Source: Pelagimonas sp050633425
GTDB taxonomy: Bacteria > Pseudomonadota > Alphaproteobacteria > Rhodobacterales > Rhodobacteraceae
Assembly: GCF_050633425.1 (NCBI RefSeq)
Contig: NZ_JBOEGM010000008.1
Location: forward strand, 62,001-126,000
Direction: 5' to 3'
DNA length: 64,000 bases
In this document: in pieces, positions 17,179 to 25,512 of the stretch
How positions within the stretch are numbered: the first letter of the stretch is position 1
Layout of the letters: every line of letters starts with the position of its first letter
Notes under the pieces: model-generated
Told to the model about the DNA's origin: nothing
Databases searched by the model: none
The model's input: the letters and a program-made list of their open reading frames with translations, nothing else
Position numbers and translations under genes: made by a program

Positions 17179-17189
17179 AAAGGCGCGCC
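17165..17189. repeat. Duplicated GGCGCGCC palindrome flanking the TetR stop codon
   Basis: GGCGCGCC at 17165-17172 and 17182-17189, separated by 9 bp that contain the TAA stop. As direct repeats they have a 17-bp period. As palindromes they can also form an 8-bp hairpin between the convergent TetR and serS genes. No U-tract follows. Confidence 0.6.
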
Positions 17190-17198
17190 ATGGTCGCT

Positions 17199-18491
17199 TT
17201 AGCTAAGTTTGCCATCCGTGCCGAGGGTCAGTTTCCCGCCGAGATAGGGGCCAAGAGCCGCTGGCAAAGTGACTGAGCCGTCCGCATGCTGGCCGTTCTC
17301 AAGAACCGCAATCAAGCACCGTCCGACCGCAAGGCCAGACCCGTTCAAGGTGTGCAAGAACTCCGGTTTGCCTCCATCAGCAGGGCGGAAACGGGCATTC
17401 ATGCGTCGGGCCTGAAAATCACCCGTGGTCGAGACCGAACTGATTTCGCGATAGGTGTTCTGACCGGGCAACCATGCCTCGATATCGTAGGTACGGCGCG
17501 CACCAAATCCGGTATCGCCGGTGCACAATTCAACGGTGCGGTAGGGGATGTCGAGTTTCTCCAAAATCCCTTGGGCACAGCCCAGCATCCGTTGCTGTTC
17601 TTCGTCGGATTGTGACGGATGGGTGATTGAGACCATCTCAACCTTCTCGAACTGGTGCTGGCGCAACATGCCCGAGGTATCCTTGCCCGCTGATCCGGCT
17701 TCGGAGCGGAAACACAAGGTGTGCGATGCCATGCGGATCGGCAGAGTGCTTTCCTCAACGATGTCGCCAGCAACCGTATAAGTTAGCGGCACCTCGGAAG
17801 TCGGCACCAGCCACCAGCCGTTGGTGGTCTGATAGCTGTCTTCGCCAAATTTAGGCAGTTTGTCAGTGCCATACATCGCCTCATCCCGCACCAAAACGGG
17901 TGAGTTTATTTCGGTTAAACCGTTTTCATCCACATGGGTGTCGATCATGAACTGTGCCAATGCGCGATGAATGCGGGCGACAGCGCCCTTGAGCATCACA
18001 AAGCGGGCACCAGAAATTTTGGCGGCCAGTTCAAAATCCATGCTGGCAGCAACACCGGTCAGCTCAAAATGCTCTTTGGCGTCGAAATCCAACACCGGGG
18101 GCACGCCCCATTTGCGGATCTCAACATTGTCATCCTCATCGGCCCCATCTGGCACATCGTCATAGGGCAAGTTTGGAATCACCGAGAGCTCATATGTCAG
18201 CTTCTCGTCCAAGGCCTTGGCACGGGTCTGCATCTCGCCAATTTCGGCTTTCTTTTCGGCCACCAGGGCGCGAAGCCGCTCGAACTCGGCGTCATCGCCC
18301 TTGGCTTTGGCGGCGCCCACCTCTTTGGCGGCTTTCTTTTGGTCGGCCTGAGCGGTCTCGGCCGCGAGGATCGCAGCGCGGCGCTCCGCGTCTAGCGCCA
18401 ATAGCGGCGATGATGCATTTTCGATCCCACGGCGCGAGAGCGCCGCATCAAAAGCGGCGGGGTTGTCACGGATGGCGCGGATGTCATGCAT
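17199..18491 (-). CDS. serS: Seryl-tRNA synthetase
   Basis: 430 aa, standard length. It charges tRNA-Ser (and tRNA-Sec where present) with serine in the cytoplasm. The N-terminal half (about 30-100) is the expected long antiparallel coiled-coil arm that grips the tRNA variable arm, rich in Ala, Glu and Lys. The class II core has TSEVPLT, CFRSEAGSAGKDTSGMLRQHQFEKVEM and the C-terminal GSGLAVGR motif-3 region. It is convergent with the TetR gene. Confidence 0.96.
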   Translation of the reverse strand: MHDIRAIRDNPAAFDAALSRRGIENASSPLLALDAERRAAILAAETAQADQKKAAKEVGAAKAKGDDAEFERLRALVAEKKAEIGEMQTRAKALDEKLTYELSVIPNLPYDDVPDGADEDDNVEIRKWGVPPVLDFDAKEHFELTGVAASMDFELAAKISGARFVMLKGAVARIHRALAQFMIDTHVDENGLTEINSPVLVRDEAMYGTDKLPKFGEDSYQTTNGWWLVPTSEVPLTYTVAGDIVEESTLPIRMASHTLCFRSEAGSAGKDTSGMLRQHQFEKVEMVSITHPSQSDEEQQRMLGCAQGILEKLDIPYRTVELCTGDTGFGARRTYDIEAWLPGQNTYREISSVSTTGDFQARRMNARFRPADGGKPEFLHTLNGSGLAVGRCLIAVLENGQHADGSVTLPAALGPYLGGKLTLGTDGKLS

Positions 18492-18653
18492 CTCTCTGGC
18501 TCCTGAGTAGGTTGAGTCGTGTCGGGCTTATGCCCCAGATTGGCAAGAGAGGGTAGAGTTGAGATAGGAAATGACGCGCTAATATGGGGCTGCCACAGCG
18601 AAAAAGCGCGTCCAGATTTTTCGACCGGACACGCCAGATTTGTTTGCCGAGCC

Positions 18654-19380
18654 TTATTGAGTGTAGCTTTTGGCGATGCTGTCGACCGAACCGTCCTCTA
18701 GCATTGTGGCATAGGCTGAATTCAATGCGTCGGCTGTTTGAGGATCAAAATTATGATTGGTTGCCAGCCAATGCTTGGCCGCGATGAAGCTGTCACTCAC
18801 TTGAAAGTCAGTTTGGTCCAGGCCTGCGGCCTCAACAAAACCAAAAATCTCAAGATCAATGCAAAAGAACGCGTCGACACGGCCAGCGTTGACCATTTTG
18901 ACCGCTGTTGCGCCATCCGTAACTGGGTGCAGGTTGGTGAACTTCATTTGGTTAGGACTTTCTCCATGACGCTCGAGCGAAGAACTGCGATTTTTTAAGG
19001 GTGTGCGCGTCCTCTAGCGCGCCAACTGTCTCGCCGGTAGATACGAAAACGATGTTTGACGTCACCAGCTCCGATACCCAGTTGAATTGGCTTTCACGCG
19101 CAGGGGAACGGACCGGAGGAATAATCATGACATTGGATTCAGTTTCGGCCCCTTTAAGCGCGCGCCCAGGGCATGTAGTTCACGGAGACATCAACATTGG
19201 CCCGCTTGGCCACTTCCAAAACAATTTCATGCGTGATGCCAGGTTTTCTGCACCGTCACCATTCGAAAACGGCGGCAGGACGGACGTATAAATCTGCTAT
19301 GTGGCGGCCTGTACCGAAGAGATGCCCAGTGAGAGGCAAAAAACGATTGCGGACAGGAGGGATAAAAATGCGTGTTTCAT
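18654..19380 (-). pseudogene. Decayed solute-binding protein (family 3) gene
   Basis: An intact start and signal peptide (27 codons ending SVQAAT) run from 19380 into a TAG at 19299-19297. After it, homologous-looking text continues in changing frames. QIYTSVLPPFSNGDGAEN is followed by a frame change near 19241, giving PGITHEIVLEVAKRA. A second change comes near 19155 after the tryptophan of MPWARA, giving ESNVMIIPPVRSPA. A third lies at a six-T run (18991-18996) and a fourth near 18947. The last 97 codons (MKFTNLHPV to SYTQ) are intact. The reassembled product is a periplasmic amino-acid-type binding protein of about 240 residues. One nonsense and four frame changes argue for a dead gene rather than a start-site problem. 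Confidence 0.8.
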
Positions 19381-19551
19381 GCGGAAAACCTTTTCGTATC
19401 TGGCCGGACGGGATGAGTTGTTGGCGTTCAACCCGCCAGCGCGCCGACCATGGGACACAAACCTTCCGAAATGGTGAAACCGCGCAGGAAAATGCATTGG
19501 GCAGGACGTCGTGGCATGTCTTATTGGCGACGGGACCAAGAGGCAGTTTCG

Positions 19552-19573
19552 CTGGCATCCATCTGGCATCCAT
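19552..19573. repeat. Exact 11-bp tandem duplication
   Basis: CTGGCATCCAT occurs twice head to tail (19552-19562 and 19563-19573) in non-coding DNA. Confidence 0.8.
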
Positions 19574-19599
19574 AGGGTGAGTGGTCAAGGTTTGCACAA

Positions 19600-19619
19600 G
19601 TCCTTCGCAAGCGAAGGAC
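19600..19619. repeat. Perfect 20-bp palindrome with AA centre
   Basis: GTCCTTCGC and GCGAAGGAC flank AA. There is no U-tract, so this is a candidate operator or RNA hairpin in the region between the dead binding-protein gene and flagellin. Confidence 0.6.
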
Positions 19620-19918
19620 GAGCAGATTAAGGTTCGCTGCGAAATTTTCGGGGTCAAGGCCCAAAAACGCGTGGAATTAGAACGCTTTGGAATACAAGTT
19701 GTTTCGAAATCTGGTTTCTGATAAAAATGTTTAAATTCAATATTATGAGGCGGTTTTATGCGGCAAAATTAGCCGTTTGAAAACGCCAAAACGTCGAACT
19801 CATTTCATTCCGTGGAAAATTTTAGGTTCTTTTCCGGCGGATTGGAATGAGGTGTTAACCCTAATGCGGAATGAATGGGGCGACGGTCAGAATGGGCCGC
19901 ATTTGACGTGTTAAAAAC

Positions 19919-19953
19919 AGGAGCCATGGCACCAAAATGGTGCCCAGATACAT
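19919..19953 (+). promoter_or_regulatory. Flagellin mRNA leader: Shine-Dalgarno plus hairpin before the start codon
   Basis: AGGAG at 19919-19923 is the only good ribosome-binding sequence, but it lies 30 nt before the flagellin ATG at 19954. A perfect hairpin (GGCACCA 19928-19934, AAA loop, TGGTGCC 19938-19944) lies between them. Folded, it would shorten the effective spacing to about 13 nt. A competing out-of-frame ATG at 19926 begins a 43-codon reading frame that overlaps the flagellin start. Confidence 0.6.
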
Positions 19954-21177
19954 ATGTCCAGCATTCTTACGAACAATGGCGCCATGGTGGCGCTGCAAAC
20001 ACTGAAATCGGTCAACTCGACGATGTCCGAAGTTCAAAATCAAATTTCGACGGGTAAATCCGTTGCGAACGCCAAGGATAACTCCGCCATCTGGGCGATC
20101 TCGGCAGTTATGACGTCAGATGTTAAAAGCTTCAAAGGCATTTCCGACAGTCTGAACCTTGCCCAGTCAACCGTGGCCGTGGCCCGACAGGCATCAGAGA
20201 CCGTGACCGATCTTCTGACGGAGATCAAGGGCAAGATCGTTGCCTCGCAAGAGGAAAACGTCGACCGAGAGAAAATCCAGACCGATATTGACGCGTTACG
20301 CGACCAAATCGGCGCGGTTGTCGGCGCGGCGCAGTTCAACGGTCTGAATTTGCTGCAAAACAACACGCTCACGGCGGAAGATGTCAATGTCCTTGCCTCG
20401 CTTGATCGATCAAGCACGGGCGTGGCGGCATCGAAAATCACCGTGGCGCGTCAGGATTTGAGCTCTGGTGCCGCGACAGCCGGGACCATGGGGACCGACA
20501 TCGGGAGCAACTCCGCTGTTAACGCTGGCGCCACTGGTGCAATTATGACCGTAACCGGCACACCCGAAGCGGGGATGTCCTATGAACTCGCCTCCGGGGG
20601 CGGCTTGGGCCTGTCTGCGGATGTGACCTATGTGGCGCGCAATGGTGATACGTTGCAGGATGTGACGGATGCCTTGGTTGCCGGGTTGAATTTCCAAGCA
20701 ATGACAGACGGTATTGACGTTACATTCGCTGAAAACGGATCGACTGCTGGTCAGATTGATATGACCAACAATACAAGTGCCGCCATCACCGTAACGACGA
20801 CAAATGCGTCGCAATCGACGAATAATACGGAAAACGACGGGACGATCGGTGGTAGTCTTGAATTGTTGGAAAACTTCGACGTTACAACGGGTAACGGTGC
20901 GGATGCCGCCTTGGAAGCAATTGAAAACATGTTGCAAGTTTCGATCAAATCCGCGGCTAACTTTGGTTCCGCTCAGGGCCGGATTGAAACGCAAGCTGAC
21001 TTTATCTCGGGCCTGACCGATGCGTTGAAATCGGGGATTGGTTCGCTGGTGGATGCCGATATGGAAGAAGCCTCCGCGCGTCTTCAGGCCATTCAGGTTC
21101 AACAGCAACTTGGTGTTCAGGCGCTGTCGATTGCGAACCAAGCCCCTCAACAGCTTTTGTCGCTGTTCAAAGGCTAA
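19954..21177 (+). CDS. Flagellin
   Basis: 407 aa. The N-terminal D0/D1 region (MSSILTNNGAMVALQTLKSV, then SIWAI-type text, QSTVAVARQASE, GAAQFNGLNLL) and the C-terminal D1/D0 region (ALEAIENMLQVSIKSAANFGSAQGRI, then QQLGVQALSIANQAPQQLLSLFKG) match alphaproteobacterial flagellins. The middle (about 150-310) is variable, rich in Thr, Gly and Ala, and would face the filament surface. It is the filament subunit, exported by the flagellar type III system. The gene stands apart from any flagellar cluster here; fliG is 13 kb away. Its expression is probably leader-controlled. Confidence 0.92.
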   Translation: MSSILTNNGAMVALQTLKSVNSTMSEVQNQISTGKSVANAKDNSAIWAISAVMTSDVKSFKGISDSLNLAQSTVAVARQASETVTDLLTEIKGKIVASQEENVDREKIQTDIDALRDQIGAVVGAAQFNGLNLLQNNTLTAEDVNVLASLDRSSTGVAASKITVARQDLSSGAATAGTMGTDIGSNSAVNAGATGAIMTVTGTPEAGMSYELASGGGLGLSADVTYVARNGDTLQDVTDALVAGLNFQAMTDGIDVTFAENGSTAGQIDMTNNTSAAITVTTTNASQSTNNTENDGTIGGSLELLENFDVTTGNGADAALEAIENMLQVSIKSAANFGSAQGRIETQADFISGLTDALKSGIGSLVDADMEEASARLQAIQVQQQLGVQALSIANQAPQQLLSLFKG

Positions 21178-21203
21178 ACGTGCTTTTTACATCTCATTTC
21201 TTA

Positions 21204-21228
21204 GGCGGGCCGTTTGGTCCGCCTTTGC
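21204..21228 (+). terminator. Flagellin terminator
   Basis: GGCGGGCC (21204-21211) pairs with GGTCCGCC (21216-21223) with one G-U wobble and a GTTT loop, followed by TTT. It lies 27 bp past the flagellin stop. Confidence 0.75.
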
Positions 21229-21391
21229 ATTTCTGGTGCCGACCTCAACTCAATTTTCAATTTTTGCTCCGTTGAAGTCGAAAATCGCGGCCTGGCTGTG
21301 CTGCTGCCTTCTTGCATCCGACCCATGCAAGGCATAGGTTCCGCCCGACGTTCGCGGGGCATCGGCTCCGCTTTTTGCATAGGAGCATCCC

Positions 21392-21679
21392 ATGGATCAG
21401 CAGACCATGTCTTCATTCGTCATGATGGGCTTAATTTTTGCCATCATGTACTTCCTTCTCATCCGCCCTCAGCAGAAAAAGATGAAGGAACACAAAGCCA
21501 TGGTCGAAGGACTGCGCCGAGGTGATCAGGTGATCACCCAGGGTGGTCTTATTGGCAAGGTCGTAAAGGTTAAAGAAAACAACGAAGTAGACGTTGAAAT
21601 CGCCGAGGGTGTCAAAGTTCGTGTTGTACAGTCGACCATCGCTCAGGTGACGTCGAAAACCGAACCAGCCGAAGGCTAA
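21392..21679 (+). CDS. yajC: Preprotein translocase subunit YajC
   Basis: 95 aa. One transmembrane helix (about residues 10-28) runs into the family motif IRPQQKKMKEHK, followed by a small soluble domain with GDQVITQGGLIGKV. YajC is a small partner of SecDF at the inner membrane. AGGAG is 6 nt before the ATG. It starts the yajC-secD-secF operon; secD begins 6 bp after its stop. Confidence 0.95.
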   Translation: MDQQTMSSFVMMGLIFAIMYFLLIRPQQKKMKEHKAMVEGLRRGDQVITQGGLIGKVVKVKENNEVDVEIAEGVKVRVVQSTIAQVTSKTEPAEG

Positions 21680-21685
21680 ACCATC

Positions 21686-23353
21686 ATGCTACAGATTGAT
21701 TTCTGGAAGCGGGCATTGATTTGGGTGACGGTTGTCTTGGGGATTGCGCTTGCACTTCCCAACGCCTTCTACACCAAGGTTGAGACCGCAAATGACGCCG
21801 CCGCTGCGATTGAGCTCGGGGCGGATACCACGGAAAACCGTGAAATCGCGGGCACTTGGCCCTCGTTCCTGCCATCCGGTCTTGTCAATCTGGGGCTTGA
21901 TTTGCGCGGCGGGGCGCATCTTTTGGCTGAAGTTCAAGTCAAGGATGTCTACGAAGCGCGCATGGAGGCGCTTTGGCCTGACGTGCGCGATGCCCTGCGT
22001 GGAGAGCGTGACACCATCGGCACCATCCGTTGGAATTCCGAAGCCACCAAAGAGGGTGAGCTGCGGGTGCGAATCTCCAAGCCTGAGGGCATGGAGCATG
22101 CGCTTGGCATCGTTCGCGGTTTGGCACGCCCTGTTGTGTCGCTGACCGGGGCCGGGGCCACTGATTTGCAAGTGCGCGGTGAAGGTGCCGAAGTTGTCGT
22201 AACGCTGTCCGAAGCGGAACAACAGGCCACCGATGAACGCACCTTGCGTCAGTCGCTCGAAATCATCAGACGTCGGATTGATGAAGTTGGCACGCGCGAG
22301 CCGACAATACAGCGCCAGGGTGTTGATCGTATTTTGATCCAGGTGCCGGGCATTGGTTCGGCTCAGGAACTCAAGGAAATCATCGGCACAACGGCCCAGT
22401 TGACCTTTCAACCGGTTGTCGGGCGTGCCAATAGCGCAGATGCTCAGGCCGGTGTTGGCAACGAAGTCTTGCCGTCGCTCGATGAAGAGGGTGTTTTTTA
22501 CATCCTCGAACAAACGCCGGTTGTGACGGGCGAAGATCTTACAAATGCTCAGCCGAGCTTTGATCAAAATGGCCGTCCGGCGGTGAGCTTTACCTTTAAT
22601 GCCAGCGGTGCGCGCCAGTTTGGTGACTATACCGCTGACAATATCGGGTCGCCCTTTGCCATTGTTTTGGACGCCGAAGTCATCAGTGCCCCGGTGATCC
22701 AAAGCCATATCCCCGGCGGATCGGGCATTATTACCGGGAATTTTGATGTCGAAGAAAGCACCAACCTTGCCGTCCTTTTGCGTGCAGGGGCCTTGCCTGC
22801 GGGGCTTGAGTTCCTCGAAGAACGCACAATCGGGCCTGAGCTTGGCCAAGACAGTATTGACGCCGGTAAGATCGCAACTGCGGTCGCCTTTATCGGTGTG
22901 CTGGTCTTTATGGGGCTGAGCTACGGGTTGTTTGGTCTCTTTGCCAATGTGGCGCTGGTTATCAACATCACTTTGATCTTCGGTATGCTCAGCATGCTTG
23001 GTGCTACCTTAACCTTGCCCGGTATTGCCGGGATTGTGTTGACGGTTGGTATGGCCGTGGACGCCAATGTGCTGGTTTTTGAACGTATCCGAGAGGAACT
23101 CAAAACCGCCAAAGGCCCCGCACGTGCGATTGAACTTGGCTATGAAAAGGCGCTGTCGGCGATCGTTGATGCCAACATCACCACGTTCATCACCGCCGTG
23201 ATCCTATATGTCATGGGGTCTGGTCCGGTTCGCGGTTTTGCAATCACATTGGGCCTTGGCATTTTGACATCGGTCTTTACGGCGATCTTTGTCACGCGAT
23301 TGCTCATCGTTATGTGGTTCGAAAAACGCCGTCCAAAAAAGATTGAGGTGTGA
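21686..23353 (+). CDS. secD: Protein translocase subunit SecD
   Basis: 555 aa. It has an N-terminal helix, a large periplasmic P1 domain (LDLRGGAHLL; RRIDEVGTREPTIQRQG) and a C-terminal six-helix bundle with GMAVDANVLVFERIREE, the conserved TM4 region of SecD/RND-type proteins. SecDF uses the proton gradient to complete export of proteins through SecYEG. It is followed by secF, with 1 bp between the secD stop and the secF start. Confidence 0.96.
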   Translation: MLQIDFWKRALIWVTVVLGIALALPNAFYTKVETANDAAAAIELGADTTENREIAGTWPSFLPSGLVNLGLDLRGGAHLLAEVQVKDVYEARMEALWPDVRDALRGERDTIGTIRWNSEATKEGELRVRISKPEGMEHALGIVRGLARPVVSLTGAGATDLQVRGEGAEVVVTLSEAEQQATDERTLRQSLEIIRRRIDEVGTREPTIQRQGVDRILIQVPGIGSAQELKEIIGTTAQLTFQPVVGRANSADAQAGVGNEVLPSLDEEGVFYILEQTPVVTGEDLTNAQPSFDQNGRPAVSFTFNASGARQFGDYTADNIGSPFAIVLDAEVISAPVIQSHIPGGSGIITGNFDVEESTNLAVLLRAGALPAGLEFLEERTIGPELGQDSIDAGKIATAVAFIGVLVFMGLSYGLFGLFANVALVINITLIFGMLSMLGATLTLPGIAGIVLTVGMAVDANVLVFERIREELKTAKGPARAIELGYEKALSAIVDANITTFITAVILYVMGSGPVRGFAITLGLGILTSVFTAIFVTRLLIVMWFEKRRPKKIEV

Positions 23354-23354
23354 G

Positions 23355-24323
23355 ATGCGACTAAGACTTGTTCCTGAAAACACCTCTTGGGATTTCTTTA
23401 ACCACGCTCGTTTGTGGCTGGGGATTTCAGCGCTGTTGGTGATCGTGTCGATGGGGTCCTTTGCGACTCTGGGGCTGAATTTTGGCATTGATTTTCGCGG
23501 TGGCACAACGATCCGAACCGAAAGCACCCAGGCCGTTGACATCGGCTCTTATCGGGGCGCGTTGGACGGGCTTGGCCTTGGCGATGTGAGTATTGTCAAA
23601 GTTAACGACCCAACATTTCGTGCCGATCAGCATGTGGCGATGATCCGCATTCAGGCCCAGGATGGGCAAGAATCGGTGAGCGGAGACGTGATCGAAAGCG
23701 CCAGAACGGCGCTGGCGCAGGTCGCTTCGGGCATTAAATTCGTCTCGGTTGAATCTGTTGGCCCGAAGGTCTCGGGGGAGCTGATCACAACGGCGGCCAC
23801 CGCCGTGGCTTTGGCGATTGCGGCGGTCTTGTTCTACATCTGGCTGCGTTTTGAATGGCAATTCGCCATGGGGGCCGTGGCGGCCTTGGTGCATGATGTT
23901 TTGCTGACAATCGGGGTGTTCGCGGCGGTTCAGATCAAGTTCGATCTGGCCATTATCGCGGCGCTTTTGACCATCGTTGGCTATTCGTTGAACGATACCG
24001 TGGTGGTATTTGACCGGGTGCGCGAAAACCTGATCAAATACAAATCCAAGGACCTCAAAGAGGTGCTGAACCTGTCGATCAACGAAACCCTGAGCCGGAC
24101 ATTTATGACCTCGGCCACGACATTGCTGGCGCTTATTGCGCTGTTTGTATTGGGTGGCGATGTGATCCGTGGCTTTGTCTTTGCGATGATCTGGGGCGTT
24201 GTTGTCGGGACATATAGTTCGATCTTTGTGGCCTCGTCGATTTTGTTGCGTCTGGGGGTCAAACGCGATTGGTCCAAGCCGGTGGATACCACTGGCAATC
24301 AGTTCGGCGATGTAGATGCCTGA
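23355..24323 (+). CDS. secF: Protein translocase subunit SecF
   Basis: 322 aa from ATG 23355, with GAGGTG just upstream inside the secD end. Upstream in-frame starts read backwards into secD and are rejected. SecF has the short periplasmic domain FGIDFRGGTTIR and the TM region SLNDTVVVFDRVREN, its proton-relay Asp motif. It forms the SecDF heterocomplex with the preceding gene. The stop overlaps the start of the TauE-like gene. Confidence 0.96.
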   Translation: MRLRLVPENTSWDFFNHARLWLGISALLVIVSMGSFATLGLNFGIDFRGGTTIRTESTQAVDIGSYRGALDGLGLGDVSIVKVNDPTFRADQHVAMIRIQAQDGQESVSGDVIESARTALAQVASGIKFVSVESVGPKVSGELITTAATAVALAIAAVLFYIWLRFEWQFAMGAVAALVHDVLLTIGVFAAVQIKFDLAIIAALLTIVGYSLNDTVVVFDRVRENLIKYKSKDLKEVLNLSINETLSRTFMTSATTLLALIALFVLGGDVIRGFVFAMIWGVVVGTYSSIFVASSILLRLGVKRDWSKPVDTTGNQFGDVDA

Positions 24324-25068
24324 TGTTTTATCCAGCCTTGCTTCGGTTCCGGGGCTTGGCTGGATAGCCTTTGCCGCTTTTGTAAGCGGTCTTGTTCGCG
24401 GTTTTACTGGCTTTGGAACCGCATTGGTGTTCCTGCCTGTTGCGGCTCAGTTCCTGCCACCTTTTGCTGCGATCATCACCCTAACATTTATGGATTTGCT
24501 CAGCCCGCTTCCGGTGCTGAAACCTGCATGGCGTGATGCGGACAGGGGCGACCTTAAGCGTTTGCTTATTGGCACAATCATCACGCTGCCGGTTGGCTTA
24601 TCGGTGCTTGCGATGGTGCCCCGCGATGTCTTTCGGTTTGGCGTCAGCGGGTTGTCCATCGCGATGCTGGCGGTTTTGGTTTTCGGTATTCGTTACCGGG
24701 GCGAGGTTAAATCCGCCATGGTTTACGGCATTGGGGCCGCGTCTGGATTTCTTGGTGGCACAGCAGGATTGCCAGGCCCACCGGTCATTTTGTTTTACAT
24801 GGCACGCCCCTTGCCAACCCAAATGATCCGCGCCAACACACTGCTGTTTTTGTTCGGCTATGATCTGATGATCATGTTGGCGCTAGAAGTCTTTGGCCGG
24901 ATGCAACTTGAATGGGCCGTGCTTGGCCTGTTGATGGGTATTCCGGGAATGTTGGGCAATTGGCTTGGCGGCAGGCTCTTTCGTCCCGGGCTGGAGACGC
25001 TATACAGGGCTGCGGCCTATGCCGTGATCGCGGCGTCGGCTGTGTCCGGCCTGCCAATCTGGAGCTGA
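24316..25068 (+). CDS. TauE/SafE family membrane transporter
   Basis: 250 aa and almost entirely hydrophobic, with about eight predicted helices. The repeated family motifs are GFTGFGTAL in the first half and GFLGGTAGLPGPP in the second, the two TauE/SafE signature half-repeats. Relatives are putative sulfite, sulfonate or small organic anion exporters; the substrate here is unknown. The ATG overlaps the secF stop, so it is cotranscribed with secDF. Confidence 0.85.
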   Translation: MPDVLSSLASVPGLGWIAFAAFVSGLVRGFTGFGTALVFLPVAAQFLPPFAAIITLTFMDLLSPLPVLKPAWRDADRGDLKRLLIGTIITLPVGLSVLAMVPRDVFRFGVSGLSIAMLAVLVFGIRYRGEVKSAMVYGIGAASGFLGGTAGLPGPPVILFYMARPLPTQMIRANTLLFLFGYDLMIMLALEVFGRMQLEWAVLGLLMGIPGMLGNWLGGRLFRPGLETLYRAAAYAVIAASAVSGLPIWS

Positions 25069-25077
25069 GGAGAGCCT

Positions 25078-25431
25078 ATGCAACTCAACGAGATGTCATT
25101 CAAAGACGCAGTGCCGGTTGACGGATACGGACCGGGTTTCTTTCGTGTTGCGGATCAGGTGCTCGAGGGGCCGCTGTTGATGACGGCGACAGATGTTTTG
25201 CCTTGGGGCGGGTTGGACGATTCGGCCGCATTGCTGGCCTTGGCCGGTCAGATCGACGTCGTGTTTGTTGGAACCGGCGCTGAAATCGCCCATATTCCCA
25301 ACGCATTGCGGACTGAACTAGAGGCCGCCGGTTTGGGCGTCGAAACCATGAGCTCCCCATCCGCTTGCCGGACATTTAACGTTCTGCTGAGCGAAGGGCG
25401 CCGTGTGGCGGTTGCTGCAATACCGGTCTAG
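25078..25431 (+). CDS. Mth938-like (DUF498) protein, NDUFAF3-type
   Basis: 117 aa. It has the Mth938/DUF498 fold markers GYGPGFFRV, the central DVVFVGTGAEI and a C-terminal CRTFNVLLSEGRRVAVA. Eukaryotic relatives include NDUFAF3, a mitochondrial complex I assembly factor, and the link of this family to sec genes in alphaproteobacteria is known. It begins 9 bp after the TauE stop behind GGAG, so it is in the sec operon. The biochemical role is not established. Confidence 0.85.
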   Translation: MQLNEMSFKDAVPVDGYGPGFFRVADQVLEGPLLMTATDVLPWGGLDDSAALLALAGQIDVVFVGTGAEIAHIPNALRTELEAAGLGVETMSSPSACRTFNVLLSEGRRVAVAAIPV

Positions 25432-25449
25432 TCCGCCAGCGCGAAACAC

Positions 25450-25463
25450 TTGATTAGGGTCAA
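25450..25463. promoter_or_regulatory. FNR/CRP-type box upstream of ccmA
   Basis: TTGATTAGGGTCAA: TTGAT and GTCAA half-sites with a 4-bp spacer, matching the FNR/FnrL consensus TTGAT-N4-RTCAA. It lies 50 bp before the ccmA start, which suits control of cytochrome c maturation by oxygen. Confidence 0.65.
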
Positions 25464-25512
25464 TGCGTTGTGCCCCGATCCTGTCTAGGCACCCATGAGT
25501 TAAAGGAACATC

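Larger units (their letters stand above)
19381..19927. other. Long intergenic region upstream of flagellin
   Basis: About 550 bp with no credible gene and a lower GC content towards flagellin. Visible structures are an exact 11-bp tandem duplication at 19552-19573, a perfect 9-bp inverted repeat at 19600-19619, and an AT-rich stretch at 19690-19860 that probably holds the flagellin promoter. I could not identify a clear sigma-28 or sigma-54 promoter. Confidence 0.4.

Noticed and set aside
18654..18947. 97-aa intact gene at the end of the binding-protein locus
   Set aside because: It is the C-terminal remnant of the decayed gene, since upstream text in other frames continues the same protein.
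21689..22849. 386-aa open reading frame on the minus strand
   Set aside because: Antisense to secD; the sense frame is unambiguous.
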